A stretch of 64,000 nucleotides of DNA from JBCCCJ01 sp039029315. GTDB lineage: Bacteria; Bacteroidota; Bacteroidia; J057. The position numbers and the translations under genes are program-made. How positions within the stretch are numbered: the stretch's first letter is position 1; every line of letters begins with the position of its first letter. The stretch spans positions 43,695 to 107,694 of the forward strand of contig JBCCGK010000030.1 in the NCBI GenBank assembly GCA_039029315.1, read 5' to 3'. Positions 46,857 to 57,228 of this stretch are shown piece after piece. Under the pieces are notes generated by a model. It searched no databases. It saw only the letters and a list, made by a program, of their open reading frames with translations, and was not told the DNA's origin.

Positions 46857-47947
46857 GTGAGTGCTTCAAATATTTGGTCAACAATTTCTACGGCTGCATT
46901 GTGTTTTTCCATGGCACTTATGTTTTCCTTCAAGCTGCCAAGTCTGTCTGGATTTGTCAGAATTCCCAGAACAACCTTCACCAGATCGGCTTCCACATCG
47001 GCATCCTTGACCAGAACGGCTGCGTTTTTCTCAGAGAGGGAAAGGGCATTTTTGGTCTGGTGATCTTCTGCTACATTGGGTGAAGGCACCAAAATCGCAG
47101 GTTTGGACAAGGCGATCAATTCTGAGATCGTGCTCCCTCCTGCCCGGCTGACTATCAGATCTGCTGAGGCATAAGCCGCTGCCATGTCCTCAATGAAGGG
47201 CAGCAGTTTCAGGTTCGGATGCTCCATTACCTGAGGTTGGAGCCGTTCATAATATCGCTTTCCACATTGCCAGATCAACTGAACACCGGCTTCCATGAGT
47301 TCATGTACACCAAGTTGCCATGCTTGATTGAGTTTCAAGGCGCCCAAACTACCTCCCAAACTCAGAATAGTCGGCTTGGTGGGATCTATGTTCATTTTCT
47401 CAGCTGCTACTGCTCGATCTGGCAACTCAAACTCACGAATCGGATTCCCTGTCACGATGACTTTGCTTTTGTCAAAGTATTTGGAAGCGTCTCCATTCCC
47501 CAAAAGGATCTTCTGTGCTTTGGGGGCCAACCATCGATTGACTAATCCTGGATAAGCATTTGCCTCACACAAGAATAATGGCACCTTCTTGCTAGCCGCG
47601 ATTCTTCCCAATGGTCCGCTGGCAAATCCACCGACACCGACGACGGCCTGAGGTTTGAAGCGCGCCATAATGCTCATGGACTGAAACAGACTTACCAACA
47701 GTTTGAGTGGAAATACTGCATTCCGTATCAGATTCCTTGGGTTCATCTGCCGATGGATTCCACTGATCCACACCGACTCAATCGGATAGTTATATCTTGG
47801 AACGACAGACAACTCCATGCCTCCTTTGGCTCCCACAAAAAGGATATCGGTCCCAGGTTCCCTGCGTTTAATTTCATTCGCAATGGATACGGCGGGGAAG
47901 ATATGTCCCCCTGTTCCGCCTCCTGATATGATGATCTTTTTTGCCAC
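46853..47947 (-). CDS. murG: UDP-GlcNAc:lipid I N-acetylglucosaminyltransferase MurG
   Basis: 364 residues. The glycine-rich SGGGTGGHIFPA at 8-18, GVGGFASGPLGRIA near 105-118 and the C-terminal SRAGGSTISELIAL (donor binding) are MurG signatures. It adds GlcNAc to lipid I at the inner face of the membrane, giving lipid II. The start is the ATG at 47947; ftsW ends 57 bases upstream. Confidence 0.97.
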   Translation of the reverse strand: MAKKIIISGGGTGGHIFPAVSIANEIKRREPGTDILFVGAKGGMELSVVPRYNYPIESVWISGIHRQMNPRNLIRNAVFPLKLLVSLFQSMSIMARFKPQAVVGVGGFASGPLGRIAASKKVPLFLCEANAYPGLVNRWLAPKAQKILLGNGDASKYFDKSKVIVTGNPIREFELPDRAVAAEKMNIDPTKPTILSLGGSLGALKLNQAWQLGVHELMEAGVQLIWQCGKRYYERLQPQVMEHPNLKLLPFIEDMAAAYASADLIVSRAGGSTISELIALSKPAILVPSPNVAEDHQTKNALSLSEKNAAVLVKDADVEADLVKVVLGILTNPDRLGSLKENISAMEKHNAAVEIVDQIFEALT

Positions 47948-48003
47948 TGGTAATGATTCTTTGTTAAGTTATTCGTTCTTGATTGTTATGTTGGACACTT
48001 GAG

Positions 48004-49176
48004 TTAGGCCAATGCCAGTCTCATTTGATTGTGTTTCCCATTAGTTGATTCTTTTCCTCTATTGTTTTGTTTGATAGCATCCTTGCTCACACTGAGAATG
48101 ATTCCGAGTGAAACACAGGTCATCAGGATAGATGTCCCCCCTGTACTTACTAGCGGAAGGGTCAATCCGGTTACCGGAAGTAGCCCTACTGTAATGGCCA
48201 TATTCATCAGGGCCTGCAATACCAGAATGAAGGATAAGCCGCAGGCCATCAAGGCCCCAAAGGTTTTGCTTACCGTAACGATGATGACACTTCGAAATAG
48301 CAACAGCAGATATAACATCATCAAAAATCCTCCGCCTACCAATCCATATTCTTCGATGACGATGGCAAAAATAAAGTCAGCCTGAGCCTGAGGCAGCACA
48401 TTTCTTTGCGTGCTTTTCCCAACTCCCTTCCCAAACAATCCTCCTGTTGCCAGGGCGATCTGAGATTGCACAATCTGGAAGTTTCCATCATAATTCTCGT
48501 CAGTCAGGCGCCTTTCGTAATCTGACCATCGAGACTTCCAGGTAGCAGATCGTTTGGCGGTTTTGTTTAAAATGGCAAATCCAAAAGCGGCAACCAGTAG
48601 CAGGATTCCCAGATATTTGAGTTCGATCCCTGCGATGAACATCACCATGATACTAGCCAGGAACATCAGGCCAGCAGTACTCAAGTCTGAGGGAGCAATC
48701 AAGCCACAGATGACGGTCACCCAAAAGAGTGCTGGCAAGAATCCTTCTGTAAAATCCTTGATGACATCCTGCCTGATGGTCAATAGTTTGGCTAGATAAA
48801 TGATCAAGGTTAACTTCGCCAGGTCAGATGGCTGAAAGGATTGTCCGAATATGTTCACCCACCGAGCCGCTTCATTCACCTCACTTCCTTTGATGATTGT
48901 ATAGAGCAGCAAAGGAATGGTAACGATCAGCATCCCGTTTGTGATTCGAGCGAATATTCGATAATCCAGCAAATGGACAGCAAACATGACCACGAATCCC
49001 GCAAGCAGCAGAAACAAATGCTTCACTGTAAAATATTCGGTTCCTCCGCCATTCATCCTGAATGACAGTGCACTGGTGGAACTGTAGACTGCGAGCAGAC
49101 TGAACAATGAGATCAAAATGACCAAAATCCAAATGACTTTGTCTCCTTTGAGTCTATGTAAAAACCATCTAAGCAT
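48004..49176 (-). CDS. ftsW: Division-specific peptidoglycan glycosyltransferase FtsW
   Basis: 390 residues with about ten membrane segments. SEDS-family stretches include GSEVNEAARWVNIFGQSFQPSDLAK near the middle and TGLTLPLVSTGGTSIL near the C-terminus. FtsW polymerises septal glycan with FtsI. It lies between murD and murG in the minus-strand cluster. Confidence 0.96.
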   Translation of the reverse strand: MLRWFLHRLKGDKVIWILVILISLFSLLAVYSSTSALSFRMNGGGTEYFTVKHLFLLLAGFVVMFAVHLLDYRIFARITNGMLIVTIPLLLYTIIKGSEVNEAARWVNIFGQSFQPSDLAKLTLIIYLAKLLTIRQDVIKDFTEGFLPALFWVTVICGLIAPSDLSTAGLMFLASIMVMFIAGIELKYLGILLLVAAFGFAILNKTAKRSATWKSRWSDYERRLTDENYDGNFQIVQSQIALATGGLFGKGVGKSTQRNVLPQAQADFIFAIVIEEYGLVGGGFLMMLYLLLLFRSVIIVTVSKTFGALMACGLSFILVLQALMNMAITVGLLPVTGLTLPLVSTGGTSILMTCVSLGIILSVSKDAIKQNNRGKESTNGKHNQMRLALA

Positions 49177-49253
49177 TGTTGGTTATTTCGTTATTGGTGT
49201 ATGGGTCATTAGTTAGGCTGTATTGGGCGACTATTTATTCTGAATTTTCTACC

Positions 49254-50576
49254 TTATTCACTGATCATTTGCCTGACGATATCTCGAAACTGATTCCCTC
49301 TATCTTCAAAATTGTTGAACAGATCAAAGCTTGAACATGCTGGGGATAACAAAACTGTCTCTCCTTCGTTTGCCAGTTCTCTCGCTTTGTCTATTGCATC
49401 TTTCATTGTGAATACCTGATGAATTGGCTTGTCAAAGGCTTTGCGATAGGTGTCGATATTGTTTCCGATCACGATGATTTCTCTGACTTTGTCTTCTACC
49501 AATTGTTGAATCCCGCTATACTCATTTCCCTTGTCAATCCCGCCGACCATCCAGATGAGTTGCCTGTCCATACTCTTCAAGGCATAATAGACTGACTCTA
49601 CATTGGTGGCCTTGGAATCATTGATGTAGCGCACGCCTTCGATTTCTGCCACGGGTTCCATTCTGTGAGGAATGGGGGCAAATGTCTCCAATCCTCTCCG
49701 GCTCTTTTCCAGTGATGCGCCATAAGCTTCAACTGCCAACAAGGCTGCCAGGCTGTTCAGTTGGTTATGCGGTCCCAGAAGATTCATGCGAGTGAAATCA
49801 GCTTCGAACTCACCAAGCTTCAAGTGATTCTCTTCGACCCAGGCCTTGCTTCCTTCCTGCTGTTCAAGGCTAAATCCCCATTTCCGTGCGGCTAACTCAT
49901 GAGCTCGGAATTGCTTATTTGTTTCGGGATCATTCAGATGATAGATGAACACATCCTCTGGTCTCTGGTTCTCTGCAATTCTAAACTTGGCCTGTCCATA
50001 TTTCTTCAGACTCCACTCATAGCGATCGAGGTGATCCGGCGTAATGTTGAGCAACAAGGCAATATCAGGACGAAAATGTTGGATATTGTCGAGTTGAAAA
50101 CTGCTGACCTCCAACACAAAACACTCTGGATTGCTTGTGGCTACCTGCCAGGCAAAACTCTTGCCGATGTTCCCTCCCACTTGGACATCTACACCTGCTT
50201 GCTGCAACAAATGCCCAGTCAAGGCTGTAGTTGTGGTTTTCCCATTGCTACCGGTAATGGCAATGATGCGTGCCGAACTATGCATGGAAGCATATTCGAT
50301 TTCAGAGATCACTGCTTTGCCTTTCTCTTTCAGTTGTCTGATGAGAGGCACGGTATCGGGTATTCCCGGGCTTTTCACAATAATATCAGCTTCAAAGAAC
50401 GTTTCTTTTGTATGTCGTCCCTCTTCAAAAGGGATATGATTACTGTCTAATACTGAGCGGAACCTGTCCTGGATTTTTCCTGCATCTGAGACCCACACCT
50501 CTTCTCCCTGCTGTTTGGCCAAGATCGCCGCGCCTACTCCGCTTTCTCCAGCTCCGAGTATTGATATCTTTTTCAT
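49254..50576 (-). CDS. murD: UDP-N-acetylmuramoyl-L-alanine-D-glutamate ligase MurD
   Basis: 440 residues. N-terminal KKISILGAGESGVGAAIL, ATP site GSNGKTTTTAL at 109-119, LNITPDHLDRY and WMVGGIDKGNEY are MurD signatures. It adds D-glutamate. Its ATG overlaps the mraY stop by four bases (50573-50576), pointing to translational coupling. Confidence 0.97.
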   Translation of the reverse strand: MKKISILGAGESGVGAAILAKQQGEEVWVSDAGKIQDRFRSVLDSNHIPFEEGRHTKETFFEADIIVKSPGIPDTVPLIRQLKEKGKAVISEIEYASMHSSARIIAITGSNGKTTTTALTGHLLQQAGVDVQVGGNIGKSFAWQVATSNPECFVLEVSSFQLDNIQHFRPDIALLLNITPDHLDRYEWSLKKYGQAKFRIAENQRPEDVFIYHLNDPETNKQFRAHELAARKWGFSLEQQEGSKAWVEENHLKLGEFEADFTRMNLLGPHNQLNSLAALLAVEAYGASLEKSRRGLETFAPIPHRMEPVAEIEGVRYINDSKATNVESVYYALKSMDRQLIWMVGGIDKGNEYSGIQQLVEDKVREIIVIGNNIDTYRKAFDKPIHQVFTMKDAIDKARELANEGETVLLSPACSSFDLFNNFEDRGNQFRDIVRQMISE

Positions 50577-51994
50577 CTCAGTTTCAGCGTTGCGAAGCTC
50601 AATAGCACCAACAGAATTGCCACAATAAAGAAGCGGGTGGTAATTTTGGCTTCATGCATGCCTTTCTTTTCATAGTGGTGGTGAAGCGGAGACATGCGAA
50701 AGATTCTCCTGCCTTCTCCATATTTTCTTTTTGTGTATTTAAAGTATGAGACTTGCAAAATGACTGATAGCATTTCTGCAAAGAAGATCCCACACAGAAT
50801 TGGCAGCAATAGTTCTTTTTTCACCATCAATGACAAAATGCCAACTGCGCCTCCCAGGGTTAAGCTTCCTGTATCTCCCATGAATACCTGGGCGGGATAG
50901 GAGTTGTACCACAAGAATCCCAGACATCCTCCCACCAGTGCTGCAACAAATACCAACAACTCTGAGGAGAGAGGGATATAACTGATGTGCAAATAGCTAG
51001 AGAAGGCATAGTGCCCTGATAAATAGGCAAACACTCCCAAAGCGGCCCCGACTATAGCTGTGGTTCCGGCGGCCAATCCATCTATCCCATCAGTGAGGTT
51101 GACACCATTGGACACTGCTGTAACAATAAAAATCACCATGAGCAGATAAAAAATCCGGCCCAACACCCCCTCATTGACAAAGTTTTTCAGGATGATGACT
51201 TTCGAATAATCGAACACATACTCCTTGAAAAAAGGAAAGTCAGTAATGTAGATAAAGCTCTTGTCCTTTGCCCCGAACAGTTCACTGGCAATAGATTTTC
51301 TATCTTCTTCTTTGACAGTGATGATCTGTTCTTTGGTCTGACCATTTTTGGTTCTCTCTACACGGTAGGATTTGATTCCCTCGTATTGTTCTCCGTCAGG
51401 TACTTCTTCAAATCTTTGATCATTGATTTCGATCAGCTTATCTCCTTGTTGAAATCCAACACTTGAGAGCGCTCTGTTCGGTCTCACCTTATTGAGTTGG
51501 GTCAAATGCGCCCGACTTCCCATAAAATCCGGGTGAAACAACATGGTCAGCCCTACGATCAATCCCAATCCCACTTGTCCGACGAGTTTGAACTTGCCTT
51601 TCAAACCTGCCTTATCCTTCTTAAAGACCTTGATATAGTCGTCGACAAATCCGATTACTCCCATCCAGATGGTTCCCAGAAGCACCAGCCACACATAGCC
51701 ATTCTTGAGGTCTGCCCATAGCAGAGTCGGAATAACAATGGCAGCAATAATGATCAGGCCTCCCATGGTGGGTGTCCCCGCTTTCGAGGCATGGTCTGGT
51801 CCCATGTCTGAACTTCGGACGACTTCTCCAATCAGGTTCTTTCTCAGTATGTCAATGATCTTCTTGCCTATCAATAGCGAGATGATGAGCGAGAATATGA
51901 TAGATAGAATGGCGCGAAAGGAAATGTACTGAAACACCCCAAATCCAGGGATATCGTACATTCTGTCAAGCCATTCGAGTAAGTAATAGAGCAT
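50573..51994 (-). CDS. mraY: Phospho-MurNAc-pentapeptide transferase MraY with extra soluble insertion
   Basis: 473 residues against about 320-420 in most MraY. The catalytic core is intact: KAGTPTMGGL (71-80), GFVDDYIKV (115-123, with the DDY aspartates), NLTDGIDGLA (299-308) and the C-terminal MSPLHHHYEKKGMHE. Residues ~156-262 form a soluble block between membrane segments; VGFQQGDKLIEINDQRF followed by beta-like YRVERTKNGQTKEQIITV resembles a PDZ domain. MraY makes lipid I at the inner membrane. Most Bacteroidota MraY have a shorter insert here, so this one is unusually long. It precedes murD and follows murE. Confidence 0.95.
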   Translation of the reverse strand: MLYYLLEWLDRMYDIPGFGVFQYISFRAILSIIFSLIISLLIGKKIIDILRKNLIGEVVRSSDMGPDHASKAGTPTMGGLIIIAAIVIPTLLWADLKNGYVWLVLLGTIWMGVIGFVDDYIKVFKKDKAGLKGKFKLVGQVGLGLIVGLTMLFHPDFMGSRAHLTQLNKVRPNRALSSVGFQQGDKLIEINDQRFEEVPDGEQYEGIKSYRVERTKNGQTKEQIITVKEEDRKSIASELFGAKDKSFIYITDFPFFKEYVFDYSKVIILKNFVNEGVLGRIFYLLMVIFIVTAVSNGVNLTDGIDGLAAGTTAIVGAALGVFAYLSGHYAFSSYLHISYIPLSSELLVFVAALVGGCLGFLWYNSYPAQVFMGDTGSLTLGGAVGILSLMVKKELLLPILCGIFFAEMLSVILQVSYFKYTKRKYGEGRRIFRMSPLHHHYEKKGMHEAKITTRFFIVAILLVLLSFATLKLR

Positions 51995-52020
51995 AATAAT
52001 TGAGTAGGATATGGTTCTTC

Positions 52021-53475
52021 TTAGCTGTGAAATGTTTCTCTTAATACTTCTCGATCATCAAACGGGTGCCTGACTCCTTCGATTTCCTGATAGGTTTCAT
52101 GGCCTTTTCCAGCCACCAAAATCACATCTCCTCTCTGGACAAGTTGAGAAGCGGTTCGGATTGCTTCCCTCCGATTCTCAATTTTCAGTACGCCTCTTCT
52201 TGCTGACACTGGAATTCCTTCCCACATTTCTTCCAAAATCTGATGTGGATTCTCTGATCTTGGATTGTCTGAGGTCAGGATTACCTGCCCCGACAGATCT
52301 GAGGCGATTTTTGCCATGACGGGTCGCTTTTGACGATCCCGATCTCCCCCACATCCAACCACAGTCACAATTTTGCCACTGTTTTTCAGAATATCTTGTA
52401 GTGTGCTGAGTACATTTTTGAGGGCGTCAGGGGTATGTGCATAATCCACAATTCCTGCTATGCCCCTGCTTGTATCTCTGAGCACTTCAAATCTTCCATC
52501 CACTCGCTCAAGCGCACTCAATGCCATTAGCACTTCCTGCTTTCCCAAGCCCAATTCCCGAGATGCTGCATAGACCATCAGGAGATTGTAGGCATTGAAA
52601 TGTCCCAATAGCTGAAACCATGTTTCCATCTCTTCTATGTCCATCAATAAGCCCTCGAATGTGTTTTCCAGAACTTTGGCCCGATAATCCGCCATCCTCT
52701 TCAGACCGAAGGTTGTAATCTTGGCTGAGGTATTCTGGACCATTACTCTTCCATTTTTGTCATCGACATTCACCAAGGCAATGGCTTCTGACTTCAATCC
52801 ATCAAAAAGTTTCTTTTTTGCTTTCAGATATTCCTGGAAGGTCTGATGGTAGTCCAGGTGGTCATGGGTCAAATTGGTGAACATCGCCATATGGAAATCG
52901 ATTCCGTGTACTCGATGTTGATCCAGTGCATGACTACTTACTTCCATGAAACAATATTCACATCCTGTCTCCTTCATCTCTGCAAACAAATGATGCAATT
53001 GTTTGGGATCAGGGGTGGTATGCGTGGATGGATATTCTTCCTCTCCCACCTTGTTGACGATGGTCGAAATAAGTCCTGATCGCATCCCCAAAGATTGAAA
53101 CAATCGGTGCATCAGCGTTACAGAGGTGCTTTTGCCATTGGTTCCTGTTATACCGATCATGGTGAGCGCATCTGCTGGACGAGCATACCAGTTGGCGACC
53201 ACCTGCGATAGTTCACGCTGGGTATTCTCCACCTGGAGAAAGGTGATGCCAGGGGTTGGATCTTCCGGCAAGCGCTCACAAAGTATGGCGCTGGCTCCCT
53301 GTTTGATAGCCTTGTCAATGAACGAGTGCCCGTCTACCTGTGTCCCAACTGTTGCGACAAACAGGTGTCCCTTCTCCACTTTTCGCGAATCGAACTGCAC
53401 GTCCGCGATCTCCAGGTTCCGCTCTCCCACACTTGCCACGACTGGCACATTTTTCATTAATTGATTGAGATTCAC
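52021..53475 (-). CDS. murE: UDP-MurNAc-tripeptide synthetase MurE
   Basis: 484 residues. ATP site GTNGKSTS at 111-118, then TPDPKQLHHL, NLTHDHLDYHQTF and DYAHTPDALKNVL. The motif DNPR at about 402 (LTSDNPRSENPH) is the meso-diaminopimelate-selecting signature, so the third residue of the stem peptide is predicted to be meso-DAP. It lies directly after ftsI. Confidence 0.97.
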   Translation of the reverse strand: MNLNQLMKNVPVVASVGERNLEIADVQFDSRKVEKGHLFVATVGTQVDGHSFIDKAIKQGASAILCERLPEDPTPGITFLQVENTQRELSQVVANWYARPADALTMIGITGTNGKSTSVTLMHRLFQSLGMRSGLISTIVNKVGEEEYPSTHTTPDPKQLHHLFAEMKETGCEYCFMEVSSHALDQHRVHGIDFHMAMFTNLTHDHLDYHQTFQEYLKAKKKLFDGLKSEAIALVNVDDKNGRVMVQNTSAKITTFGLKRMADYRAKVLENTFEGLLMDIEEMETWFQLLGHFNAYNLLMVYAASRELGLGKQEVLMALSALERVDGRFEVLRDTSRGIAGIVDYAHTPDALKNVLSTLQDILKNSGKIVTVVGCGGDRDRQKRPVMAKIASDLSGQVILTSDNPRSENPHQILEEMWEGIPVSARRGVLKIENRREAIRTASQLVQRGDVILVAGKGHETYQEIEGVRHPFDDREVLRETFHS

Positions 53476-53490
53476 GGAACGATTATTTTG

Positions 53491-55599
53491 TTAAGTTTTC
53501 CCCAAAAACAAGGTAATGGAGGTTTCTTCATTGATTCTATATCCAGGCAAGAGTGATTGTCTTTTCACCCTTCCCATGCCTTTCACTTTGACCTCAATCC
53601 CCATTCGCTCCAACATCAGCAAGGCATCGCGACCGCTCATGCCTTTCACGTCGGGAATCAGATCTTCTTCTCTTTCCAGTGCTGCCAGATTGATCTGGTG
53701 TCCATTGCCTTTGGCTTGTATCCACTCTCCGCCAGGATTGTTGCTGGTAGCAATACCGAGCTTGGGATACACTTGCTCGATGGTGTTCGCATGAACAATC
53801 TTCGCAGCAGGTTTGCGGGAAGGCTTTCTATTCAGATTGGAAGGAGGTTGTGACAATTCCTGGTCGATTTTATAGACTGCTTCAGCAATTTCTCGAAAAA
53901 TAGGGGCAGCCACTCGACCACCGGAAGACAATCCGCCATCAGGCTCATCGACCATCACATAGAGGGTAAAACGGGGATCATTTGCTGGAAAAAATCCACC
54001 AAATGAAGCGCGGTATTTCTTGATATACCCTACTCCTCGCTTGGTCTTCCGAGCGGTTCCAGTTTTTCCTGCAACTTCGAATGGGATCTTTTTGAATGCC
54101 CGCTTGGCTGTCCCATAACTCACTACAGCCTTCATCAATTCCTTGACCTTCACGATGGTTTCTTCAGAACACATCTTCGGGTTGAGAATTTCTGGGCGAT
54201 ATTGGATCATACGCTTTGAATCGTCTCTGATTTCAGACACAATCCAGGGTCTCAGCAGTTTGCCATTATTGGCCACACCATTATAAAAAGTAGCCATTTG
54301 CAGAGGCGTAACTTCCAGGGAGTAGCCATAGGAAAGAGAAGGCAGAGTGGCAATATTCCATTCTTTATCTCCTGGCTTAATGATCTGAGGGACAGGTTCT
54401 CCAACCAGTTGGGTATTGACGATATTACCAAATCCAAAGCTGTAGAGGTAGTTTATATATCTCTGCGGTTGCTCTCGATAGAATTCGTGAATGGTTTTGG
54501 AAACCCCGACATTACTGGAATGGGCAAACACTTGCTCAAAAGTGATATCCCCCCAGGCTTTCCCGCCATCAGTAACCTCTTTGTCATCATACAAGATCGT
54601 GCCATTTCCTGTCTTAATTGTATCGCAAATTTCAAGCAAGCCATCTTCCATCAAAGCAACTGCGGAAGCCAATTTGAAGGTTGATCCTGGTTCTATCTGG
54701 GTGGCAACGGCATTGTTAAAGGTTTCTGGCCAGTTGGCAATCGCCTTAACCTTACCGGTTTCCACTTCCATCAGAATGGCAGTCCCATATTTAGCGAAGT
54801 TGTGTTCGACCCCTTTTCTCAACGCCCTCTCCACCACATCCTGCATGTCTACATCCAGGGTTGTTACGACATCTAGCCCATCAGTTGTTGGTTCTTTTCC
54901 AAACTCATCCAGCGGAATGTAGGACTTGCCGACCACCTTCTGCGCAAGGAAATATCCATCCCGGCCTCTCAGTTCTTTATTGAAAGAATATTCGATTCCT
55001 CTCAATGCAAGGGTGTCATCAATCAATCGTCCGAGGGTAATGCGTGCCAGGTCTCCCATCGGATAGAATCGCTCATTGTGAAACTTCTCCTGGGCGAGCC
55101 CGCCTTCATATTTATCTCGTCTCAGGATTGGCCAGGTTTTGACGTCTTCCAATTGTGCGAAATTCAACTTCTTACGACTCAGGTATACATGCCGATCCTT
55201 GGTAGCAATGGCATGCATGACAGATCGATATACCTTCAGGGTATCTCGATTTTCTTCTTTATCAAAATGTGTTGTGAAGAGGAGGGAGAGTTTGTATAAG
55301 GAGTCAGAAAAACTCTCAAAACTCATGGTATCGAGCAGAAAAGGGTCTATTGCGACCTTGTAAAATGGCAAACTGGTTGCAAGAATAGTTCCATCATCCG
55401 ACAGGATATTGCCGCGATCAGCCACCATCTTTTTGAAGGACACCTGCTCTTCCATCTCCTTTTGGACCCACTTGTCTTTGTCAAATTGTATGGCTACGAC
55501 CCGCAACAAGATTGCCACACCAAAAAGGATGAATACTCCCATTAGGATGTACACGCGGCCGAGGATATGATTGGATACCTTTTTCATGTTACTATTCAT
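53491..55599 (-). CDS. ftsI: Penicillin-binding protein FtsI with PASTA domain
   Basis: 702 residues. One N-terminal membrane segment (VYILMGVFILFGVAILLRV) and a PBP dimerisation domain precede the transpeptidase. Active-site motifs: GSTFK (SxxK, near 305), SSN in FAHSSNVGVSKT (near 366) and KTG in AGKTGTARK (near 507). The last ~60 residues form a PASTA domain (LIPDVKGMSGRDALLMLERMG), as in SpoVD-type PBPs. It cross-links septal peptidoglycan with FtsW. A 261-base gap separates it from ftsL. Confidence 0.96.
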   Translation of the reverse strand: MNSNMKKVSNHILGRVYILMGVFILFGVAILLRVVAIQFDKDKWVQKEMEEQVSFKKMVADRGNILSDDGTILATSLPFYKVAIDPFLLDTMSFESFSDSLYKLSLLFTTHFDKEENRDTLKVYRSVMHAIATKDRHVYLSRKKLNFAQLEDVKTWPILRRDKYEGGLAQEKFHNERFYPMGDLARITLGRLIDDTLALRGIEYSFNKELRGRDGYFLAQKVVGKSYIPLDEFGKEPTTDGLDVVTTLDVDMQDVVERALRKGVEHNFAKYGTAILMEVETGKVKAIANWPETFNNAVATQIEPGSTFKLASAVALMEDGLLEICDTIKTGNGTILYDDKEVTDGGKAWGDITFEQVFAHSSNVGVSKTIHEFYREQPQRYINYLYSFGFGNIVNTQLVGEPVPQIIKPGDKEWNIATLPSLSYGYSLEVTPLQMATFYNGVANNGKLLRPWIVSEIRDDSKRMIQYRPEILNPKMCSEETIVKVKELMKAVVSYGTAKRAFKKIPFEVAGKTGTARKTKRGVGYIKKYRASFGGFFPANDPRFTLYVMVDEPDGGLSSGGRVAAPIFREIAEAVYKIDQELSQPPSNLNRKPSRKPAAKIVHANTIEQVYPKLGIATSNNPGGEWIQAKGNGHQINLAALEREEDLIPDVKGMSGRDALLMLERMGIEVKVKGMGRVKRQSLLPGYRINEETSITLFLGKT

Positions 55600-55860
55600 T
55601 CACAAACCCATTCCAGCTAAAAGATTGGCAGATCTATTTTTTGCCAACATCCCAATCAACCAACCAAAGCTGATAGGGACAGGAATACAGTGAGCAGATT
55701 GTTAAGAGGTGAACAGTTACGGGTAGATGATCCTGGTATCTTTATTTGGTTAACTGGGTTTTTGTCGTGATTTGTACCTGGTGTATGTGCGTATGCGTTG
55801 TTCGTTTTTGGTTGATGGATGAAAATTAGATGATTGTATTGTCAATATTGGTTCTTCTGA
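55600..55860. other. Gap inside the dcw cluster
   Basis: 261 bases between ftsL-like and ftsI where most neighbours are within ~90 bases or overlap. No ORF or full promoter match was recognised on the minus strand. Confidence 0.4.
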
Positions 55861-56295
55861 TTATCCGCCGGCTTCGACTGAGGGAATGCTTCCCTTAGTC
55901 GAATCGGCGTGGGCTACTGGATTTTCTGCTGAAATAGATTCGAACCGCTGACCGGGATGCCGATCTCTTTTTGGGATTCGACTGAGAGGTACTTCTACCC
56001 CTCTGACCAATCGGTAAGCGGGTTCGTACAAAGGACGCAAGCCAAGGGTATCGACCTTGTCCTGGATTTGTGAAAGTCTTGTTTCCGCACTCAAGGTAGA
56101 TTTTTTGAGCAAATAGCGGGATTTCAATTCTTTTACTTCTACTCGATAGGCTTCTCTTAATGCCACCTGTCTTTCTGCTTCATATGAATTCCAGATATAG
56201 GCGACTCCAATCAAGACAAGAAATACAGAGAAGCGGAGATAGTCATCCACTTTTTTGGATGATAATCCTTTCGATATGTGTTTCTTTCCTGACAT
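55861..56295 (-). CDS. FtsL-like cell division protein
   Basis: 144 residues: a basic N-terminus, one membrane segment at 21-36 (RFSVFLVLIGVAYIWN), then a coiled-coil-prone helix (RQVALREAYRVEVKELKSRYLLKKSTL). This is the FtsL architecture and the position between rsmH and ftsI is the usual one for ftsL. The sequence is too divergent to name firmly. A basic, Pro-rich tail of ~45 residues after PAYRLVRG is longer than usual. Confidence 0.8.
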   Translation of the reverse strand: MSGKKHISKGLSSKKVDDYLRFSVFLVLIGVAYIWNSYEAERQVALREAYRVEVKELKSRYLLKKSTLSAETRLSQIQDKVDTLGLRPLYEPAYRLVRGVEVPLSRIPKRDRHPGQRFESISAENPVAHADSTKGSIPSVEAGG

Positions 56296-56310
56296 GCTTT
56301 CTTATCTTGA

Positions 56311-57228
56311 CTATTTATTTTCCAAAAGTGCACGCTCAGCTATCCTTAATCTTGCACTTCTTGCTCGTGGATTTGCTTCAATCTCCTCCTCTGATGGCTG
56401 AATAGCCCTTCTTACGATCAATTTCCAGGGACTCAATGGCCGACCATAAATGTCTGTTTCGACCTTCCCACTTGGATTTCCCGATCTCAAATACCGTTTC
56501 ACCATCCGATCTTCTAAAGAGTGATAGGCAATCACAACCAATCTTCCCCCCGGTTTCAACAATCTTACTGCAGCCTGCAGCAGTTTCTCCAATGACGCCA
56601 ACTCTCCATTCACCTCAATTCGCAACGCCTGATATACCTGAGATAGATATTTTGCCCTTCTTTTGGGTGGAATACAGCTTTGAATCATGGCTTCAAATTG
56701 TTGCGTATTCCGAATTTCTTCACTCTCCCTTCTCTCAGTAATTATCCTTGCTAGTTTAGATGCGTTTGGTACTTCCCCGTAGATTCTAAACAAGTGCACC
56801 AATTCCCGCATTTCCCACGCATTTAGGATATCTGCAGCTGTTTGTCCTTCTGAAGGATTCATCCGCATATCCATTGGCCCGTCAAATCGATGACTAAATC
56901 CTCGCTCCGGTGTGTCAATCTGATGAGAAGAAATCCCCAAATCTGCCAGTATTCCATCTACCTCCACCTTCCCCTTCATTTCCAGCACTTCTTCAATGAA
57001 CAAAAAATCACTTGGCACCAATGTCAATCGCTCATCAGCAATTAGATTCTGCTTTGCCTCAGGGTCCCTGTCAAATGCGATCAACTCCCCTCCCTCCAAA
57101 TGAGTCAAGATTTCCTGACTATGCCCTCCCCCTCCAAATGTCACATCTACATACCTCCCTCCCTTCTTGATGGCCAGACCGTCTACCGCTTCCTTGAGCA
57201 GTACTGGGATATGGTAGCCATTGGTCAT
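56311..57228 (-). CDS. rsmH: 16S rRNA (cytosine-1402-N4)-methyltransferase RsmH
   Basis: 305 residues. SAM-binding DVTFGGGGHS at 28-37, GILADLGISSHQID, the GFSHRFDGPMDMRM block and IAYHSLEDRMVKR are RsmH (MraW) signatures. It methylates C1402 of 16S rRNA in the ribosomal P site. Its ATG overlaps the mraZ stop by four bases (57225-57228). Confidence 0.97.
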   Translation of the reverse strand: MTNGYHIPVLLKEAVDGLAIKKGGRYVDVTFGGGGHSQEILTHLEGGELIAFDRDPEAKQNLIADERLTLVPSDFLFIEEVLEMKGKVEVDGILADLGISSHQIDTPERGFSHRFDGPMDMRMNPSEGQTAADILNAWEMRELVHLFRIYGEVPNASKLARIITERRESEEIRNTQQFEAMIQSCIPPKRRAKYLSQVYQALRIEVNGELASLEKLLQAAVRLLKPGGRLVVIAYHSLEDRMVKRYLRSGNPSGKVETDIYGRPLSPWKLIVRRAIQPSEEEIEANPRARSARLRIAERALLENK

